From NCBI GenBank assembly GCA_012932865.1, contig SAXG01000026.1, positions 586,125 through 650,124 on the forward strand: 64,000 bases of DNA, in the 5' to 3' direction. The notes beneath the pieces were generated by a model. That model saw only the letters and a program-made list of their open reading frames with translations, had not been told where the DNA came from and made no database searches. The translations under genes and the position numbers were made by a program. The first letter of the stretch is position 1. Each line of letters begins with the position of its first letter. Of this stretch, positions 41,888 to 50,330 are shown in pieces. Source of the DNA: Amylostereum areolatum. Lineage: Eukaryota; Basidiomycota; Agaricomycetes; Russulales; Stereaceae.

Positions 41888-43652
41888 ATGTCCAACACCC
41901 CGAACGCAACCAACACCTCCTCTACCAATCCAACCGTCTCATCCAACAATGTCGACCGCCTTCGCCTTGTCTGCAACAGAACACACCACACTCAACAGGA
42001 ACGCGCCCTCTGCGGAGACTGCTTCATCGCTCGATCCACAACTATCCTCGCAATTAAGTCGGCATCTCCTCCGTCTAGGTCAGGACCAGACGGAAGAACA
42101 AGGGGTAAGCCGCTTAGGAACACACAGAAGAACCACAACTAAAGCGCCTGGATTCCTCACAGGTGCTAATGCAATCCCCGTTGCCCGGAGCAACGGAAGT
42201 CCCAACGCCCGATTCCCCGATGCTAGAAAGTCAGATAGCTCACATGATAGCCGGAGTAGCTCTCGAGCAGGCCAGGGAACGGATCAGCGATCTCAGACAG
42301 GAGTCGGCCGACGTCCAGAGCATCCTAGGGAATCACATCAAGATGCTCGACGAGGAGTTTCTGCAGCTAGACTCGAGGTACCTAACGCTCTCGACCAAGA
42401 TGGAAGAGAGGGAGGTCAAACTCCTTCGACGACTCCGGAAGCTAGCGCAGCAGCTATACTCAACGTCGCAGAGCTCCGGAGATTCCTTACTGAAGTCGGA
42501 CTCAGAGTTAACTGGCTTAACTGGGAAAGACACACCTTCCGTGCCGCCTACGAAGGAGAAATCCTCCGAAGACGAATGGAAACTACTGGAGTTCCCCATA
42601 TGTCTTCGAAAGAAGGCCCCGACATCGACCTTATCTTCCATGGACATCACATCTCCCCGGGCTACACTATTCGACCCGATCCCATTACGACCACCCTCAC
42701 CAGATCCCCGTACCCTCCTAACGCCCCTCCGCGGCCCGTCACCGCTCATACTCCACCAAGATCCATACCCATCCCCGGCTTCAACAACGTTAACCCCATC
42801 CAGCCTCCCGTCGTTGGAAACGACATACCCAGAAACTACATCGGACAGCCCCGTACTCCCCCGGACCCCAGACAGCCGACCAGAAGATTCCCAACGGAAA
42901 ATCCTCGACGAGTACCTTGGGCACCTTCCTCACTGCCAGCGGTGCCTAGACCGCCAACGCCTTTCCCAACTTCTATTGACGACGCTCCCATGCCTTGGAA
43001 CGGAAACCCCCCTGCTTATCCCTCCTTCCTATGCCCACACCCCGACCACACTAGTGATCCCATCGCCCAAGATCCCCGAGTCACCCCACAGCGACGTAAA
43101 CATGAATCTGTCGACTCCGACGGAAGATCACTCAAGCGGATCAGAGACGTCGACTTCCCCGATAAGTCGGGCGATGAGGAACTGCGACAAGATCCAGGAG
43201 ATAATCCAACGGATGATGGAAATCCAAGCTTGCGGAAGACAGGGGTGCAAGTCAACGGACGAATCGGACAGTTCGGCGGAGGAAGAGGACGATCCGGCGA
43301 ACGACCAAACGAAGGAAGTAGCCGAGAATCCCTCGGACCCATGGAGCGGCGAGCCGACTACGTGGACACAGGAACAGTGGGACGCGATTCCTGTGAAGCC
43401 GCGGAAACGCTGCTGGAAATGCGGCGAGCGAGGCCATCTCCGCCGAGACTGTCCCCGTCGCAAGAACGCTCCCCCTCACTTCCCCCGATCACGGTCATGC
43501 TACCCTCTCCGACCACGGACTCCTCTCCCTCGCCCGAGCCATCCGGATACCAGCTACGGTCCAGGAACACTGATGTCCCACCCCCACCTCCGACGTACCG
43601 ACGCTACCGCCCGCGCCCACAGGCAGCTTCTGGGCTTCCTCACGCGACGTGA
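41888..43652 (+). CDS. Accessory ORF 1a of family C (spliced, overlaps ORF 1b)
   Basis: Exon 41888-42104, intron 42105-42162 (GTAAGC...CTAAAG...CTCACAG), exon 42163-43652. The first exon encodes an N-rich start and a Cys motif (VCNRTHHTQQERALCGDC). After splicing the protein enters the frame with ELRRFLTEVGLRVNWLNW and YEGEILRRRMETTGVPH, then a long Pro/Arg/Asp-rich tail ending YRRYRPRPQAASG. Total about 568 codons. A different frame of the same DNA is also open (ORF 1b). Without splicing, an ORF from ATG 41949 reads straight through into this frame. The start at 41888 has a weak context (C at -3), so ribosomes could pass it. No known domain recognised. Confidence 0.5.
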
Positions 43653-43848
43653 AAGCCTGACTCACGAAGCCGCCCAACACGCCACCGAACAGTGGCTGTA
43701 CTGGGAGGACGCGGCACTCCGCACTCAGCGGGAACCTCCCTCGCGATTCAATCACTCTTGGCGCGTCGACGATCTCTTCTGGAAAGAAGAGGACTGGGAC
43801 TTGCAAGAAGTGGAAGAGTCGAAGGTTCACTGGCCGGAGACTTGGTAA
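41949..43848 (+). CDS. Accessory ORF 1b of family C: coiled coil plus CCHC zinc knuckle
   Basis: Exon 41949-42104 (52 codons) joins at 42163 in phase 0 to a frame open to 43848, about 614 codons in all. After the splice come a charged helical segment with heptads (ERISDLRQESADVQSI, KMEEREVKLLRRLRKLAQQ), a long Pro/Ser/Thr-rich linker, a HCQRC pair, an acidic patch (DESDSSAEEEDD), then a classical knuckle (CWKCGERGHLRRDC, about 43410) and a Trp-rich end (HATEQWLYWEDAAL, FNHSWRVDDLFWKEEDWD). Coiled coil plus knuckle is Gag-like, suggesting a second nucleic-acid-binding structural protein made downstream of Pol. The knuckle makes this the better supported of the two frames. ATG 41949 has A at -3. 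Confidence 0.65.
42105..42162 (+). other. Probable 58-bp intron shared by ORF 1a and ORF 1b
   Basis: Donor GTAAGC, branch-like ACTAAAG, acceptor CTCACAG: typical for this genome. Removing it connects each of two upstream frames to one of the two long downstream frames, a point that would be unlikely if the intron were spurious. Unspliced RNA also remains open in the 41949 frame, joining it to the other downstream frame. Confidence 0.55.
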
Positions 43849-44263
43849 GCGCACGGACGATCTTTCACTCATCATACGCACTCGGACTATTTCTCCCAGC
43901 ATCATTTACGTCCCCATCTCGTTCCTATCATCCCGCCCTTACGATTTATCCTTACGATACTCCTCGGACTGATCACGGACTGCGCCCTCATTCGTACGCA
44001 TATTTTCCTCGGACTTCTCTACGATACGAGTTCCTGTCGCTTTGAGGAAGGCGAAGTGTCTGATATTCTCTCCCAGTGACGCGCTGGACGCATCGCTTAC
44101 TTACGACTCATGTCTGATTACGTACGAGTTTTTACTTACGATTAACGGCAATGATTACATCATTGCCCTTCCGCATCGCAAGCATAAAAGGAAAGCCACA
44201 AAGACGATGATATCCTCAGACATCGTCTAACAAACCAATTCCGCACCACCCAAACCAACCACT
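43849..44263 (+). other. Spacer with probable internal promoter
   Basis: No good ORF. It holds CT-rich stretches and a TATA-like GCATAAAAGG about 80 bp before the ATG at 44264, so the next ORF may have its own promoter. Confidence 0.4.
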
Positions 44264-44647
44264 ATGTCTTCTACCCTCGCCTCCTCTTCGCGCAACCTCT
44301 CCACCACCGACCACACCCCTCCTACCACACCTCCTCCTTCGCCCGTCCTCTCGTGCACTCCCACGCCCGACCCACAGGACGAAGAACTCCTTCGTCATCT
44401 CAAACGAGTTACGGAACTCCTAAACCGTCCGGACGTCGCTCGCGCCATGAAGAGGCCGAGAAGCTTAGACGAAGAAGCTATGCAGGAGTCGAAGGGAAGA
44501 TCCGGCATCAAGGGACTCTTCCGAAAGCGCGGGCCTCGGTTCAAAAGCCCGAATCACGCGACGACGGCAAGGATAGGACATCGGTTAGGGGCTACTACGA
44601 TAGATGGGGAAGACCTGAAAGTAGTAGAAGCGTTGTTAAAGCGATAG
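44264..44647 (+). CDS. Accessory ORF 2 of family C: small basic protein
   Basis: 127 codons. Ser/Thr/Pro-rich N terminus (residues 1-40), an amphipathic helix-like segment at about 43-66 (EELLRHLKRVTELLNRPD), then a basic Gly/Lys/Arg part (KGRSGIKGLFRKRGPRFK) and a short C-terminal helix (EDLKVVEALLKR). The basic region could bind nucleic acid or membrane; that is inference. It lies between the knuckle protein and the membrane protein, all on one strand. No family recognised. A second frame (44353-44652) is also open and is probably a shadow. Confidence 0.5.
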   Translation: MSSTLASSSRNLSTTDHTPPTTPPPSPVLSCTPTPDPQDEELLRHLKRVTELLNRPDVARAMKRPRSLDEEAMQESKGRSGIKGLFRKRGPRFKSPNHATTARIGHRLGATTIDGEDLKVVEALLKR

Positions 44648-44719
44648 AATAGAATTCTATCGTTGAGGTCCGGACAAGGATATAAAGAGTGAACATCAGA
44701 AAACGACAAACCCAGAAGC

Positions 44720-44974
44720 ATGATGCAATCAACACAATCACCCGATCTCTTGATTTTCAATACGCCCACTCCTCGCTGGCTCATCGCCATCGTCAGCATC
44801 ATCGTAGGACTTACGATCCTCACCTTCCTCGCATCAACCATATTCCTTCTCCAATGGCGAAGAACGAGCAACCGACAACACGTTCAAGACATCCCTCTAG
44901 AACCACTTCGATTCAGGAATCTACGGGACGTAGATTCTAGAGAGGGGGATAGTGTTACAACTCGTTCAAGGTAA
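44720..44974 (+). CDS. Accessory ORF 3 of family C: single-pass membrane protein ending in the LTR
   Basis: 84 codons. A short polar N terminus (about 20 residues) leads to a clear transmembrane helix at about 21-44 (LIAIVSIIVGLTILTFL, ASTIFLL), then WRR and a basic, polar tail of about 38 residues. By the positive-inside rule the tail would be cytoplasmic. There is no signal-peptide cleavage motif, fusion peptide or furin site, and it is far too short for a retroviral Env. The codons run through the polypurine tract (SREGDS) and stop 20-22 nt inside the LTR, so the ORF is part of the element's 3' end. A TATA-like GGATATAAAG lies about 40 bp upstream. Confidence 0.6.
   Translation: MMQSTQSPDLLIFNTPTPRWLIAIVSIIVGLTILTFLASTIFLLQWRRTSNRQHVQDIPLEPLRFRNLRDVDSREGDSVTTRSR
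44941..44951 (+). promoter_or_regulatory. 3' polypurine tract of family C
   Basis: AGAGGGGGATA, within a longer purine run, ends two bases before the LTR at 44953. It should act as the plus-strand primer and also encodes residues of accessory ORF 3. Confidence 0.7.
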
Positions 44975-45502
44975 TTCATTTCCTATTGCCTTATTAGGAA
45001 GGACATCGCTAAACAACGAGTTACGACTGTGCCCCAGCTCGTAACCGTTCCAACGACATAGCCGCGACTGTGCCACAGTTCGTCGGCATCTCAACAACAC
45101 AGCTACGACAGTGCCACTGTTCGTCAGCATCTCGACAATGCAGCCACGACTGTGCCCCAGTCATGTCCCCGTAGATACTCGATGTGATCGTTGCCTTATG
45201 TACATATATTTACTCGACCTCCTTTCATATAAAAGGAGGTTCAACGAACGAGCTATTCCTCAGCTCATTCTCTTTGTAAATACAGGACTGTTCTAATAAG
45301 AACCTCCTCTTCAAACGCTAAAGAGAATCCTAAGCATACTAAGTCGATAAGCTCGCCTAAGTCTTCCGTGAAGACTTACTGCTTCGCATATCGACATCCA
45401 CCTTCGTATAACCGAGACGTCTGGATCACCTGATCCCACCTCTCACGCGTAAGAGTACTGTAGCCTGAGCCGCTTGTCACGTGATAAGGACCGTCCTTAA
45501 CA
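44953..45502 (+). repeat. 3' LTR of family C
   Basis: 550 bp, TGTTACAACTC...TCCTTAACA. From about 45020 to 45165 it holds about four degenerate units of roughly 42-45 bp built around CGACTGTGCC(A/C)CAG and GCATCTC(A/G)ACAA, upstream of the TATA-like CATATAAAAGG near 45228. The solo copy at 7784-8292 has about three units and is 41 bp shorter. Repeat units in this position resemble enhancer repeats in other LTRs. Confidence 0.92.
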
Positions 45503-47249
45503 TCGACGACCCGATCACAAGGATGGTATTGAAAATGACAACAAGGAGCGCGTCTTGCTTGACCCCAAGTACTTCCAAGTACGCGCAACAAGGCCAGGAG
45601 CAGTAACCTCCCTCGGTGATGTCGAACTCCGATGATGTATCCACGACTGCAAAACCAAGGACATCGAGGTCGTTCAAGCCCTGGACGCCATCTTACGAAA
45701 CGGACCACGTACACTCGTCAAGAACCTTCAAGAGTGGAACTACGAAGAAGGCCTGGTCCTGTTTAGAGGAAAGGTATATGTCCCTGCAGATGACGAGTTG
45801 CGACGCGACATTGTCAAAATGTACCATGAATCGCCCCTGGCTGGACACCCCGGTCACTTCAAGACTTACGAGCTTGTGAGTCGTGAATATTGGTGGCCTG
45901 GCATGTCTGTCTTTGTCCGCGACTTTGTAGCAGGATGCGCAACCTGCCAGTCAACGAAGACACAGAGCAGCCGACCCCACGTCGACATGATCCCAAACGA
46001 AGTACCCGATCGACCATTTGGCGTCATCTCCACCGACTTCATCGTCGAACTCCCTGACTGCGAAGGCTATAACGCCGTCAATGTCGTGGTCGATCGCCTC
46101 ACCAAGATGGTGGTTACCACCCCATGTACAACGAAGATCACCAGCGATGGCACGGCCGACATTCTCTTCGATAAGGTATACCGACACTACGGCTTAGCAG
46201 ACAAGATCATCTCGGATCGTGGACCCCAATTTGCTGGACAGGTGATGCGTACACTCAACGAGAAGCTCGGGATCAAGTCCGCCCTCAGCACAGCGTATCA
46301 CCCACAGACAGACGGCCAAACCGAACGCGAGAACCAGAACCTCGAGCAGTTTCTGCGAGTATTCTGCAACTACCGTCAAGACGACTGGGTGAAGTGGTTG
46401 CCCTTCTTCGAGTTTTCTCACAACTCTCGCACCCATGCAGCTACTGGAAAGGCTCCCTTTGAAGTCCTCTACGGCTTCCTCCCCAAGATGTACCCATCCG
46501 TAAACCCGTCCTCAAAGGTCCCTGCAGTTGAAGAACGCCTCCGTCAACTTGAAGAAGTCCGACAAGAGATCAAAGCCAGCCTTGCCCTCGCATCGGACTT
46601 AATGAAGCACTACAATGGTGACACGATCAGCAAATCGACACTGTTCGCCATTGGAGACAAGGTCTGGCTCGAAGGCAAAAACCTGAAGACGACGAGGCCG
46701 AAAGCTAAGCTTGCTGCCAAACGATTTGGACCCTTCGAGATCGTTGACGTCATTAGCCCAGTGAACTACCGCCTGAAGCTGCCGAAGACGTGGAGAATCC
46801 ACCCAGTCTTCCATGCTTCGCTGCTCACCGCGTACAAGGAGACAACGGCACATGGTCCAAACTATGAACAACCGCCGCCTGACCTCGTTGATGACGAAGA
46901 AGAATATGACGTTGAAGACATCATCGACTCGAAGCCGACCCGCAACAAGAAAGGCATACAATACCTCGTCAAGTGGGCAGGCTATCCTGACTCCGAGAAT
47001 ACCTGGCTCCCTCGCTCCTCGCTCTCAAAGGTCACCGACATGATCGACGCCTTCCACAAACACCATCCAAACGCGCCTCGCCCTGTGCGTTCCCTCGGCA
47101 TCTCCTTTGACGATTTTCTCGCATCTACCCTTGCAGATGACATCGCGCTCCAGGCGAAAGCGCGTCTTAAAGGGGGGGTAATGTCACGGATCGCTCCATT
47201 TCTCTCTTCGTTTGCAGACCTTGTACACGCGACGTGTCACAGCACATGA
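45503..47249 (+). pseudogene. pol: Family B integrase and chromodomain, copy B2
   Basis: Sequence equivalent to B1 from about 23865 down. A TGA at 45633-45635 replaces CGA of B1 in an otherwise matching frame. From 45798 a 483-codon ORF is open: finger HESPLAGHPGHFKTYEL...CATC, core TDFIVELPD, IISDRGPQF, QTDGQTEREN, chromodomain YLVKWAGYPDSENTW. The C-terminal residues after HPNAP (RPVRSLGISFDDFLAST) are in frame here but shifted in B1. The ORF crosses into the LTR and stops at 47249. The 5' half of the element is absent from the window. Confidence 0.9.
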
Positions 47250-47601
47250 CTTTCCCTTGCATCACATGCTTCAATGATGTCATTGCCCGGACTTCCGAGC
47301 GGGGTTCCGCATCCTTATCTATGACATCACTGCTCCGGACCTTCATCCTCCGCCCCATGACTCCTTTCCTATTGTTCCCCCCGCTCGCACCACCATCACA
47401 TCGCATCGCACCATCGTTCCCACTTGTATATAAGGACAGTGTTTCTCTTCCCTTTTCCCTAGACTGTCCATCTCGTCATATGGTACTGTAGCGCACGTTG
47501 CACTACCCTAGACCCCGGCACTCTCGAATCTATTTTCTTCTCGCTCCTCCCATCGTCGCGACTTAGGCGGTTCATCGGTCTCATAAACTGTGTTTCTGAC
47601 A
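47182..47601 (+). repeat. 3' LTR of B2
   Basis: 420 bp, TGTCACGG...TCTGACA, preceded by the purine run AGGGGGGGTAA. The CRE palindrome of B1 is changed here to TGATGTCA near 47275. The TATATAAG box is kept. Confidence 0.95.
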
Positions 47602-48825
47602 GAGATCTTCTGAAGGTAGGTCAGGTCTCGCGTCTACTACAGAAGCGAATACAACCTACCGGGAGAGGTCGGGTGGCCCTCTCAGTCTCTGCGCCATCGC
47701 ACACGCGACACGCGACGGACGGCCTTCGCTCGTGCGGCGCACGCAGCGCCAACGTCCGTCGCGTTCTGCGCGAGATATTGCATCCGGCCTGTTGCAATCC
47801 ACCTGGAACGATGAGCGGTGAGCCCCCCTCATGACATCTAAACCAATGACTAAACTCACCAGGATGTGAACGATGACCTCGGGTCCGCCTTGCCCCGACC
47901 ATCAACGGAGCATTAAAATGCTGGGGAATGTCGTGAGTACAAGACTGGCAGCCTTCCTGAGACAACAAACCGGGGGTGATGTTCGTGCGGTGGCGCCAGG
48001 CTCTCCGCTGGGTCGCCGATGGCGCGTCAACCTGCACGTCTGCTTCGTCCCTCATGGCCTGAATACACCACATGTCGCGCCAATGAAACCTCGGGATCTG
48101 AGGGCTTTTGTCGTGGCCACGATGTGCGCGTGCAGGATCTATCCTGCGAGCGAAATCAGGCAAAGGCCACGAATTCAGGCAGGGCTGAATGTACTTGCAC
48201 ACGGATGACCCGGACACACTGGATCTCCTGGGTTGCATGATCTCCTTGAAGTGCTTGGGTCAGTGGCCGGTTCGCCTCTCGAGAGCTAACGCACCTGGAC
48301 CACAGCTGAAGGCACCGAATACACCAGTGTTACTCCCATCTGCGCGTCATACCGTGCAGTGGCCTCTTCCAGAATGATTCAGCGAGAGTTCGGCTCCCGC
48401 TGGCGCAGGTCCCGTCGAAGAGGTAAGTGCGTCGCGTGGAAAACGCTACCGTGTAGACCTGGTAGGCGTTGAGGCAAGGCCACTCAGGTCTGACTCGCGG
48501 TCAGCCTGACAGGTGACGGGGGAAAAGGTAGATCTCCTACCAAGAACCATGCACGGGCGGAAACATATCGTGGGTGGCGAGGTTTCTCGGCCATGCACGT
48601 CGTCAAACGAGTGTTGATACCCGTGTCGCAGGTGTTCGAAGCAGAGAGTGCAAACCGGCGGCAGGCGCGCACACCAAAGTGAGACAAACAATTTGCTTCC
48701 GTTGGCGCGCGCGTCGTTTTTGCTTCCGTCTTCCCCACACCAATGTTTCAGTCATGCTGCTCGCATACCACAGCACAATTGATTTCTGGTGTGTGGGCAC
48801 CGTCGCGGGGCCACCATGACCTCCG
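47602..48825. other. Flank without a supported gene
   Basis: Frames up to about 200 codons exist but are Arg/Ser/Cys-rich, overlap each other on both strands and carry no motif. Starting at 47602, GAGATCTTC could be the other side of the host site from which the sequence at 28873 was separated. Some exons of the next gene may lie upstream of 48826, but I cannot place them. Confidence 0.35.
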
Positions 48826-50316
48826 AGTCGTATTCCGTGCTCTCTGGCTCCGCCGTCCTCCCTGTGACTGAGTCACTACAACAAAAAGTCGCAAGGTACG
48901 TGTCGTGCAGCTCCGACCCTCGACCCTGTTACCCACCTATTGCGGATAGCAGATGTGAGCAAGTATCTAATTGATACCCTCCAAACACTGTCGACGCGTA
49001 CAGTTGGCGGCGAAGACCACACGCGTGCTCGGAGGAGCGTGCGTCCACTCTCAATAAAGTACGTCCATCTATATTCACCCCCCCTCCATCGATCCAGTGC
49101 CGCTGCGGCGTTGCTGAATTTGGGACCGGAGTCAGACATCCGCGTTTGCACTGCTGGAACAGGGGACTCGACAGTATCGCCTGAGGCGTTTACTGATGCT
49201 CGCGCATTCACAGAACGTCTCGTGCCATTGACGCGCCCTTCACCGCAAGTACAAATGCGCGATCAAGTTCCCGGCTGCGTTGGGGTCTTCGTCCCATCGA
49301 TATACAGCACGAGAAGGGCGACGAGTATTCCCTGATGCGCACTGGCACCAGTACGGCTGCATTGAGTCACGTGACCACCCACTTCGTTGATCGTTGAATC
49401 TTCTCATGCGCACCTCCTTCGCTCACTCCATCGTCCATCCTAGTGTCTTCGTTCAAAGTGTCCAATGTCTTGCGACCTGCGTGAGGCTCCTGTCTTCCTC
49501 ATCATGGACCCTGAGGTCAACGTGACGGAGCTGGTTCTCCAACCCAAGAGCCTCCGCCCGATTGTATGTCGCTTCTGGATGGTCTGGATGATAGCTGTAT
49601 TGACCGCGCGCACAGCGTTTTCGCATGCTTCATAATGCGGATGCTCTGACCACGGCACTGCAAGCCGCGATGGACGACGGCGAAGACGGCGAAGACCCTC
49701 CACCGGATGTGCCACCTAGTGCAGGTGAGGCCGGTCAACCATCGGTCGCGCCGGACGGTATGTAGTCGCCTTCTCTCATCTCAAGGGTATGGCTCACCCA
49801 TCGACGCACGTAGCGGGTATCGTCCCCGACACAAATGCCTGCACGCCGACCCCACCTTCGTCTCAAGAAGATGGTGACCAAGGTATGTCGTATGTTTTCA
49901 CTGTGTTGCCATCCTCTGACGCTCCTCACCCTTTTACAGAAGAACGAGCCTCTCCTCCCGCACTCATAAGCGCTCCATCATCGACCCCCCATCCTACGTC
50001 ATGTTCTCAACCGCTGTCACCGCCCGCACCGCCATCAGCCATGCTACTGCCGCCGCCGCCGGTTTCGATTGTGCACCCACCTGCAAATCCAATGATAATG
50101 ACTGGTGACATGAAACCTTCCCCGCGTGGACGACGCGTCCACCGCACCCAGTCTGCAATCCTCGGATTGAAAGATGATGAACCGACTCTAAAAAAACGGA
50201 AAGCTGAAGATACCGGGGCTCTCATCTGCGCGTCCACATCCGCACACTCCAATGAGCACAAGCGACAGGCTCGCGGGCAATCAGAGCACGCCGACATGGA
50301 AGGGTGGGATTTATAA
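48826..50316 (+). CDS. Multi-exon gene of unknown function, convergent with the Tnp2-like transposase
   Basis: Probable exons: from ATG 48830 (MTSESYSVLSGSAVLPVTE) to about 48895; YLIDTLQTLSTRTVGGED to about 49058, intron GTACGTCC...ATCCAG; ALLNLGPESDIRVCTAGTG and PQVQMRDQVPGCVGVFVP to 49335; then, with unclear joins, ALTTALQAAMDDGEDGEDPP near 49640-49750, an intron GTATGTAG...CTCAAG near 49759-49786, and a Pro/Ser-rich last exon to 50316 with a nuclear-localisation-like LKKRKAED. It stops 15 bp before the convergent transposase ends. Because the Plavaka-type gene at 12983-15998 also has a convergent multi-exon partner, it may be a transposon accessory gene. No domain recognised. Confidence 0.45.
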
Positions 50317-50330
50317 TAGTTGTTGTAATG

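Larger units (their letters stand above)
37618..45502 (+). mobile_element. Ty3/Gypsy family C element with an accessory module, 5' end missing
   Basis: From the right edge of A2 the order is: end of Gag with a knuckle, Pol (protease, RT, RNase H, integrase, chromodomain) to 41808, purine tract, accessory module 41888-44974, purine tract, LTR 44953-45502. The 5' LTR and most of Gag are absent; A2 lies in their place. After the LTR the sequence is family B, so C had inserted into a B copy. Pol codons are A-rich whereas the module is C-rich, so the two parts differ in composition. Pol has several stops and frameshifts, while the module frames are open. Confidence 0.85.
45503..47601 (+). mobile_element. 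Family B copy B2, 3' part
   Basis: Begins where the family C LTR ends, in the segment between RNase H and integrase, and runs through integrase and chromodomain to a complete 3' LTR. It is very similar to B1 in the opposite orientation. The next five bases, GAGAT (47602-47606), equal the complement of the five bases beside the 5' LTR of B1 (28873-28877). Confidence 0.93.

Noticed and set aside
43358..43905. Minus-strand ORFs opposite the accessory ORF 1b
   Set aside because: They are short, share no splice signals, and are explained as shadows of two open plus frames.
44720..44974. Envelope glycoprotein reading of the small membrane ORF
   Set aside because: 84 codons, no signal peptide, no glycosylated ectodomain, no fusion peptide or protease site. 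Only the genomic position resembles env.
47621..48238. 205-codon minus-strand ORF beside B2
   Set aside because: Arg/Ser/Cys/Pro-rich, overlapped by ORFs on the other strand, no motif or splice pattern, so not reported as a gene.
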